Of a DNA stretch of 64,000 nucleotides, positions 58,548 to 64,000 are shown piece by piece. This DNA is from Pseudomonadota bacterium (GTDB lineage Bacteria; Pseudomonadota; Gammaproteobacteria; Xanthomonadales; Xanthomonadaceae), in contig CAUJJS010000254.1 of assembly GCA_963205415.1 (NCBI GenBank), positions 52,098-116,097 of the forward strand, written 5' to 3'. How positions within the stretch are numbered: position 1 is the stretch's first letter; every line of letters begins with the position of its first letter. The translations under genes were made by a program, and so were the position numbers. The notes beneath the pieces were generated by a model, which searched no databases, was not told the DNA's origin, and saw only the letters and a list, made by a program, of their open reading frames with translations.

Positions 58548-59747
58548 TCAACCCACGACGCCTGCGCGCCGCATCCGCTGGATGTCCTCTTCGCAGTAAC
58601 CCGCCTCCGCCAGCACCGTGTCGGTGTCGGCGCCGCAGGCAGGCGCCGCACTCGGCGCGAGGCGCGGCGCGTCGCCCAAGCGGTAGGGCAGGCCCAGTGC
58701 CCGGTAGCTTTCGCCCCCCTGCGTCTCGGCCTGAACCAACATGCCACTCGCCTGCAGATCGGGGCAGGCCAGCACCTGGGCGTAGCTGCGTACCGCGCCC
58801 GCCACGATCCGGTTGCGGCTGAGCAGGGTCACACACTCGTCGCTGCTGCGCGTGGACAGGCATTCACGCAACACTTCGCGTAGCGCGGGCCGGTTGCGCA
58901 CCCGCAGTGCATTGGTGCGAAAGCGCGGGTCCTCGATCAAATGCTCGCGCTCCATCGCCCGGCAAAAGCGCACCCAGTGATCCTCGGCGTAGGCCGAGAG
59001 CACGATGTGGCCGTCGCGCGTGGGCACCACCTCTGCGGCTGGCGCATTGCTGGGTTGGCCGTCGCCTGTACGCGTGGGCTCTGGCGCGCCACCCAGGTAG
59101 CCGCACCAGGTAGCCGCCTGCAGATGCAGGGCGACCTCCAGCAACGATGTCTCGAGCGTTTCACCGACGCCGCTGCGCTCACGCCCATACAGCGCCGCCA
59201 GTACGGCCTGAGCCCCCAAGTGGGCTGCCGCCGCGTCGATGATGGGTACGCCGACCTTCTGCGGCATACGTCCCGGCTCACCCGTGACCGACATGAGCCC
59301 GCTTTCGGCCTGTGCCGCGATGTCGTAGCCGGGACGGCCCTGGCGCACGAAACCAGTGATCGACAGATAGACCAAGCGCGGAAAGCGCCGACGCACTTGC
59401 GCGGGCCCCAAGCCCAGCGCATCGGCGACACCAGGGCGCAGGTTCTGTATCACCACATCGCTGCGGCCGATCAAGCGCAGCGCCGCTTCGCGGCCGGTCT
59501 CCCTCTTGAGGTCAAGCGCGATCGATCGCTTGCCGCGGTTGTAGGCCCGTACCATCGAGTCGCCATAAGGCCCGACGTGCCGCGCCTGGTCACCGTCCAG
59601 AGGCTCGACCTTGATCACCGAGGCGCCCAGTTCCACGAGCACCATGGCCGCCCCCGGACCGGCGATGTACTGCCCCAGATCGATCACCCGTATACCCTTC
59701 AGGGGCGCGGCGGCTGGAGAATTCCCGGTCTGCTGACTCATGTTCAT
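58548..59747 (-). CDS. CaiB/BaiF family CoA-transferase
   Basis: LKGIRVIDLGQYIAGPGAAMVLVELGASVIKVEPLDGDQAR. Confidence 0.95.
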   Translation of the reverse strand: MNMSQQTGNSPAAAPLKGIRVIDLGQYIAGPGAAMVLVELGASVIKVEPLDGDQARHVGPYGDSMVRAYNRGKRSIALDLKRETGREAALRLIGRSDVVIQNLRPGVADALGLGPAQVRRRFPRLVYLSITGFVRQGRPGYDIAAQAESGLMSVTGEPGRMPQKVGVPIIDAAAAHLGAQAVLAALYGRERSGVGETLETSLLEVALHLQAATWCGYLGGAPEPTRTGDGQPSNAPAAEVVPTRDGHIVLSAYAEDHWVRFCRAMEREHLIEDPRFRTNALRVRNRPALREVLRECLSTRSSDECVTLLSRNRIVAGAVRSYAQVLACPDLQASGMLVQAETQGGESYRALGLPYRLGDAPRLAPSAAPACGADTDTVLAEAGYCEEDIQRMRRAGVVG

Positions 59748-59886
59748 GGTGGGTAACCATAGCCGGCGCGGTCATTCCTGAAAATTCAATATTCATGATT
59801 CTGTGATCACTTTTGGTGATCGCCAGAAGCGATCGCAAAATCCCTGCCTGTGCGACGCGCACGCATTTCGCCCCGAGACCATTCCG

Positions 59887-60891
59887 ATGAACGACGCCAC
59901 CACCGACTACATGGTCCGCAGACTACGGCTGCGACACCTCGAACTTCTGGTCGTCCTCTCGGAAGAATCGACCCTGCGCGGCGCTGCCACCCGCCTGCAC
60001 CTGAGCCAGCCGGCCATCAGCAAGATGCTCCACGAGATCGAGACGTGCTTCGCGGCCAAGCTCTTCGAGCGCAGCCACCAGGGCATCCACGCCAACGCGC
60101 TGGGCGGAGCAGCCAGCCAGCGCGCACGCGTCATGCTCAACGAGCTGCGGCGCGCCGCAGACGACACCGCCGCCCTGCGCGCCGGAGCTCGGGCCGTACT
60201 GCGCGTGGGGGCACCATCCGTCACGGCAACCGCCCCGGCCGCCATCGTGCGGCTACGGGCACGCCTGCCGGCAACCGTCGTGCAAATCCGCGAAGGCCAA
60301 GTACGCGAACTCATCCAGCGCCTGCTCGACGGCGAACTCGATTGCGTCTTTGGCGCCATCACCCCCGAACTGCTGTCAGGCGACATGCTGCCGCGGCTGA
60401 AGTCCGAGGTGCTCCTGGAAGACGAGCTGTGCGTGCTGGCTTCGGCCTCCAACAGGATGACTCGGCGTCGACGCCTGCGCTGGGCCGATCTGCAGACTGC
60501 CCCCTGGGTCGCGCCACCCAAGGAAACGCTGGTGCGCCAAGCTTTTATGATGGCCTTCTTGAACGAAGGCGTCGCCCCTCCCGAGCCAGTGATCGAGGCC
60601 ATGTCGTCTGTGACGGTAGGCACGGTACTGCGCCTGGATACATCGCTGCTGTGCGCCGTACGCCTGGAGCACGCGCACGATGAAGTCGCCCGCGGCGACG
60701 TGCGCAGAGTGCGCGTCGAACCCACCATGGCTCTGCCATCATTCGGCCTCTTCACCCGCCGGGAGGAGACCAGCCAACCCGCACCGCTGCAAGAATTCAT
60801 CCGCGAGATTCGGCAAAGCGCCGACGCAGCCGCAAGAAGCAGGCTCGTCAGGCAACCAGCGTCCCCGGATACACGGAAACTTCGCCCTTAG
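59887..60891 (+). CDS. LysR family transcriptional regulator
   Basis: RLRHLELLVVLSEESTLRGAATRLHLSQPAISKMLHEIE HTH. Confidence 0.93.
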   Translation: MNDATTDYMVRRLRLRHLELLVVLSEESTLRGAATRLHLSQPAISKMLHEIETCFAAKLFERSHQGIHANALGGAASQRARVMLNELRRAADDTAALRAGARAVLRVGAPSVTATAPAAIVRLRARLPATVVQIREGQVRELIQRLLDGELDCVFGAITPELLSGDMLPRLKSEVLLEDELCVLASASNRMTRRRRLRWADLQTAPWVAPPKETLVRQAFMMAFLNEGVAPPEPVIEAMSSVTVGTVLRLDTSLLCAVRLEHAHDEVARGDVRRVRVEPTMALPSFGLFTRREETSQPAPLQEFIREIRQSADAAARSRLVRQPASPDTRKLRP

Positions 60892-60962
60892 CACAAGCCA
60901 CCCCGCCCCGAGCGACGACAGCGAGCAGGCCCTCGTGCCTGTCGCCTGCTTCTCGAACACGG

Positions 60963-61002
60963 CTTCAGCGCGCGCGAGTTCGCCCAGGCGCTGCTGGCCT
61001 GA
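60963..61002 (+). repeat. 40-bp direct repeat, copy 2
   Basis: Identical to ftsY 3' end 56008..56047. Confidence 0.95.
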
Positions 61003-61008
61003 GCGGCG

Positions 61009-61374
61009 CTACCGGCCGGCGGAACCGGGCGGCGCCACCTCCTCGTGCACCCACCGGGCATAGTCGGCGCTGGCGCGCAGAGGCTGCGCCACCAGCTGCG
61101 GCAGCTCGTACCCATGGTGCGCGCGCAGCAACTCGCACAGCGCCGCGCTGGCCTGCGGCGTCGTCTTGCAGACCAGGCGCCATTCCGCCTCTTCGTGCAC
61201 CACACCCTGCCAGCGGTAGTACGACGTGATCGGCTGCACCTGCACGCAGGCGGCCAGCCGGCGCTCCAGCGCCAGGCGCGCCAGCGCGCCGGCGGCCTCG
61301 CGGCTCGCCACCGTCGTGGTGACCTGCACCAGCGCGGCATCGGGCAAATCGTCTCGCATCACCACCTCGCTCAT
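61009..61374 (-). CDS. cutA: divalent-cation tolerance protein
   Basis: VQVTTTVASREAAGALARLALERRLAACVQVQPITSYYRWQGVVHEEAEWRLVCKTT. Confidence 0.93.
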   Translation of the reverse strand: MSEVVMRDDLPDAALVQVTTTVASREAAGALARLALERRLAACVQVQPITSYYRWQGVVHEEAEWRLVCKTTPQASAALCELLRAHHGYELPQLVAQPLRASADYARWVHEEVAPPGSAGR

Positions 61375-61507
61375 CGCCGCCGCATCCGGCGCGGCGGTCC
61401 ACCGCCAGCATAGCGGCCGCCGGCGATGACGGCAAAGCACAGGCATGGCCCCGCAGGATCGACAATGCGGCCCTGCCATTCCATTTCCAGACCACGGAGT
61501 CCAGGCC

Positions 61508-62314
61508 ATGCCCCGACTGGCTGCCAACCTGACGCTGCTCTACAACGAGGTGCCCTTCCTCGAACGCTTCGCGCTGGCCGCGCGCGACGGCTTCACGGCG
61601 GTCGAGTGCCAGTTCCCGTACGCCTGGGACGCGCGGGACATCCGCCAGTGCCTCGACGCCAGCGGGCTGCAGCTGGTGCTGCACAACCTGCCCGCGGGCG
61701 ACTGGGCCGCGGGCGATCGCGGCATCGCCTGCCATCCCGACCGGGTGGACGAATTCCGCGAGGCTGTGTCGCTCGCCCTCGACTACGCCCGCGTGCTGGG
61801 CGCCGGGCAGCTCAACTGCCTGGCGGGCATCGCCCCCGCCGGGCCGAGCGACGAGGAACTGCGCCACACGCTGGTCGAAAACCTGCGCCACGCGGCCGCC
61901 CGGCTCGGGGCGGAGGGCCTGAAGCTGCTGGTCGAGCCGATCAACACCTTCGACATGCCCGGGTTCTACCTGCACGGCAGCGCGCAGACGCTGGCGCTGC
62001 TCGACGCCGTGGGCGCCGGCAACGCCTGGCTGCAGTACGACATCTACCACATGCAGCGCATGGAGGGCGAACTGGCGGCGACGCTGCACCGGCACCTGCC
62101 GCGCATAGCCCACATCCAGCTCGCCGACAACCCCGGCCGCCACGAGCCGGGCACGGGCGAGATCAACTACGCCTTCCTGCTGCGGTTCCTCGACCGCATC
62201 GGCTACCAGGGCTGGGTCGGCTGCGAATACCTGCCGCTCGGCGCCACCCGCGACGGCCTGGGCTGGCTGCAGGCGCTGCGCCGGCCGGATCGGCCAGGAG
62301 ACCTGCACCCATGA
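61508..62314 (+). CDS. hyi: hydroxypyruvate isomerase family protein
   Basis: LAANLTLLYNEVPFLERFALAARDGFTAVECQFPY...QYDIYHMQRMEG. Confidence 0.92.
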   Translation: MPRLAANLTLLYNEVPFLERFALAARDGFTAVECQFPYAWDARDIRQCLDASGLQLVLHNLPAGDWAAGDRGIACHPDRVDEFREAVSLALDYARVLGAGQLNCLAGIAPAGPSDEELRHTLVENLRHAAARLGAEGLKLLVEPINTFDMPGFYLHGSAQTLALLDAVGAGNAWLQYDIYHMQRMEGELAATLHRHLPRIAHIQLADNPGRHEPGTGEINYAFLLRFLDRIGYQGWVGCEYLPLGATRDGLGWLQALRRPDRPGDLHP

Positions 62315-63591
62315 ACCACGCCAGCCTCATGCGCGCGATGTTCGACGCCGCGATCGCCTCCGCGCAGCCCGCACGGTGCGTGCCGCCGCACCTGCCGCGG
62401 CCCGACGAAGTCGGGGGGCGGCTCGTCGTCCTCGGCGCCGGCAAGGCCTCGGCCGCCATGGCGCGGGCGGTGGAAGACCACTGGAAGGGCCCGCTCGGTG
62501 GCCTGGTGGTGACCCGCTACGGCTACCAGGTGCCGTGCGAGCGCATCGAGATCGTCCAGGCCGCGCACCCGGTGCCCGACGCGGCCGGCCTGCAGGCCGC
62601 CCGGCGCCTGCTGGCGCTGGCCGACGGCCTGGGCCCCGACGACGTGGCGCTGTGCCTGATCTCCGGCGGCGGCTCGTCGCTGCTGGCGCTGCCGCTCGCA
62701 GGCATCACGCTGGAAGACCTGCAGCAGGTCCACCGCGACCTGCTGGCCAGCGGCGCCAGCATCGGCGAGATGAATACCGTGCGGCGGCACCTCTCGGCGA
62801 TCCAGGGCGGGCGCCTCGCGGCCGCGTGCCACCCGGCGCGCGTCATCTCGCTGCTGCTCTCCGACGTCCCTGGCGACCAGCCGCCGGACATCGCGTCCGG
62901 CCCCACCGTCGGCGACGCCAGCACCTGCGCCGACGCGCTCGACATCGTGCGCCGCTACCGCATCGCGCTGCCCGCCAGCGCGCGCGAGGCGCTGGAAAGC
63001 GGCCGCGGCGAGTCGGTCAAGCCGGGGGATCCGCGGCTGGCCGGCACCGCCACCCGCATCGTCGCCGCGCCGCAGCAGGCACTGCACGCCGCGGCCGAGG
63101 TCGCCCGCCGCCACGGCTACACGCCGCACATCCTGGGCGACGCCATCGAAGGCGAGGCGCGCGACGTCGGCAAGGTGCTGGCGGCGCTCGCCCTGAACGT
63201 GGCCGAGCGCGGCGAGCCCTTCGCCCGGCCCTGCGCCCTGCTCTCGGGCGGCGAGACCACGGTGACGCTGCGTGGCCAGGGCCGCGGCGGGCGCAACGTG
63301 GAGTGCCTGCTCTCGCTGGCCATCGCCACGCGCGGCCACCCGCGCATCCATGCGCTGATGGGCGACACCGACGGGGTCGACGGCATGGAGGAGATCGCCG
63401 GCGCGTGCGCCGGACCCGACACGCTGGCGCGCGCCTTCGCGCGAGGCATCCACCCGCTGCGCAGCCTGGATGCCAACGACGGCCACGGCTTTTTCGCGGC
63501 CCTGGGCGATTCGGTCGTCACCGGCCCGACGCTGACCAACGTCAACGATTTCCGCGTGATCCTGGTCGACGCCTGTGTCGATATGCCCTGA
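62311..63591 (+). CDS. glycerate 2-kinase (MOFRL family)
   Basis: VVLGAGKASAAMARAVE...LISGGGSSLLALP...LSGGETTVTLRGQGRGGRNVECLLSLAIA. Confidence 0.92.
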   Translation: MNHASLMRAMFDAAIASAQPARCVPPHLPRPDEVGGRLVVLGAGKASAAMARAVEDHWKGPLGGLVVTRYGYQVPCERIEIVQAAHPVPDAAGLQAARRLLALADGLGPDDVALCLISGGGSSLLALPLAGITLEDLQQVHRDLLASGASIGEMNTVRRHLSAIQGGRLAAACHPARVISLLLSDVPGDQPPDIASGPTVGDASTCADALDIVRRYRIALPASAREALESGRGESVKPGDPRLAGTATRIVAAPQQALHAAAEVARRHGYTPHILGDAIEGEARDVGKVLAALALNVAERGEPFARPCALLSGGETTVTLRGQGRGGRNVECLLSLAIATRGHPRIHALMGDTDGVDGMEEIAGACAGPDTLARAFARGIHPLRSLDANDGHGFFAALGDSVVTGPTLTNVNDFRVILVDACVDMP

Positions 63592-63714
63592 GCGTTGTAC
63601 TAGTCAGCCAGAAAAATCAACCACATAGAGCGACCTGGGGTGCACATCTTTGTACTGATTTTTCGCTGAGTGTTGTACTTTCCTGAGATCTTTTCATTGA
63701 GTCTTGTATTTTCC
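63589..63714 (+). repeat. three direct repeats TGAG(Y)(S)TTGTA(Y)T, putative transposon end
   Basis: TGAGCGTTGTACT (63589), TGAGTGTTGTACTTTCC (63667), TGAGTCTTGTATTTTCC (63698), with a further partial TTGTACTGATTTTT between the first two; AT-rich. Confidence 0.6.
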
Positions 63715-64000
63715 GCAGAGGACCGCGCAAACGATCCCCCTGCATTAGCCCGCAAGGTACTGAATCTCTGCCATTGCCATGAAAATACCCTCATGGCGAC
63801 CACGCCCGCAGGCCCCCTTTCCCCCTACATCCCGGCCTCCGCTCCCCGCAGCGCTGATGTCGTTCTGTACCTTGCCTCGATGGTGTGGTTCACCACGAGG
63901 CCGTGCTCTGGCACCCACGCCAAGGCATCTACATGAGCCCCTACGAAGCCCCAGACCATGCGCTGTTCGAGTGGCTTCCTATCCTGGAGGAAGAACTGGC

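Larger units (their letters stand above)
56048..61002. mobile_element. genomic islet inserted at the 3' end of ftsY (no integrase visible)
   Basis: Bounded by 40-bp direct repeat of the ftsY 3' terminus; carries a lower-GC TctC/DUF1254/CoA-transferase/LysR cargo between ftsY and cutA. Confidence 0.75.

Noticed and set aside
60965-62308. 447-aa minus-strand ORF covering hyi and cutA
   Set aside because: Antisense/shifted frame of hyi and cutA; the 40-bp repeat and cutA frame explain the region

Overview
Burkholderiales-like (probably Comamonadaceae) chromosomal window. Four sections are visible. (1) 1-9.5 kb holds an organic-acid CoA operon (CaiB/BaiF, MmgE/PrpD, CitE-like, citryl-CoA-lyase-like) followed by a mixed pantothenate/biotin cluster, panD-bioA-bioF-bioD-bioB-(broken panB)-panC, with a divergent bioB 3' remnant at its left junction. 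(2) About 10.2-43.5 kb is a mobile/plasmid-derived island ending in a P4-type integrase next to a 3' tRNA-Arg fragment (attR-like). It carries DUF1173, a Gp3/RDF-like protein, an SbcD/SbcC (Mre11/Rad50-like) pair, RadC, a DarB-like methylase-helicase, ParB, a ParM-like actin, a split Cas4-like nuclease, two toxin-antitoxin modules, a GGDEF protein and a histone-H1-like protein. No relaxase or T4SS genes were recognised. (3) 43.5-63.6 kb is high-GC core chromosome (gpsA, secB, grxC, gpmA, ctp protease, moeB/thiF-like, coaD, rsmD, two M16 peptidases, ftsY, cutA, hyi, glycerate kinase). It is interrupted by a ~5 kb islet inserted exactly at the 3' end of ftsY and bounded by a 40-bp direct repeat. 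(4) The right edge (63.6-64 kb) has AT-rich repeats resembling a transposon end. The most interesting signals are: a family of structured 5' leaders in the island (Shine-Dalgarno-occluding hairpins with compensatory changes, plus an upstream covarying hairpin box, probably related to the known radC RNA motif); the RDF-like + SbcDC module; the split Cas4-like ORF pair next to the ParM/ParR-like genes; the ftsY 40-bp duplication; and the decayed panB and bioB. All assignments come from reading the sequence and family knowledge; no database searches were run.
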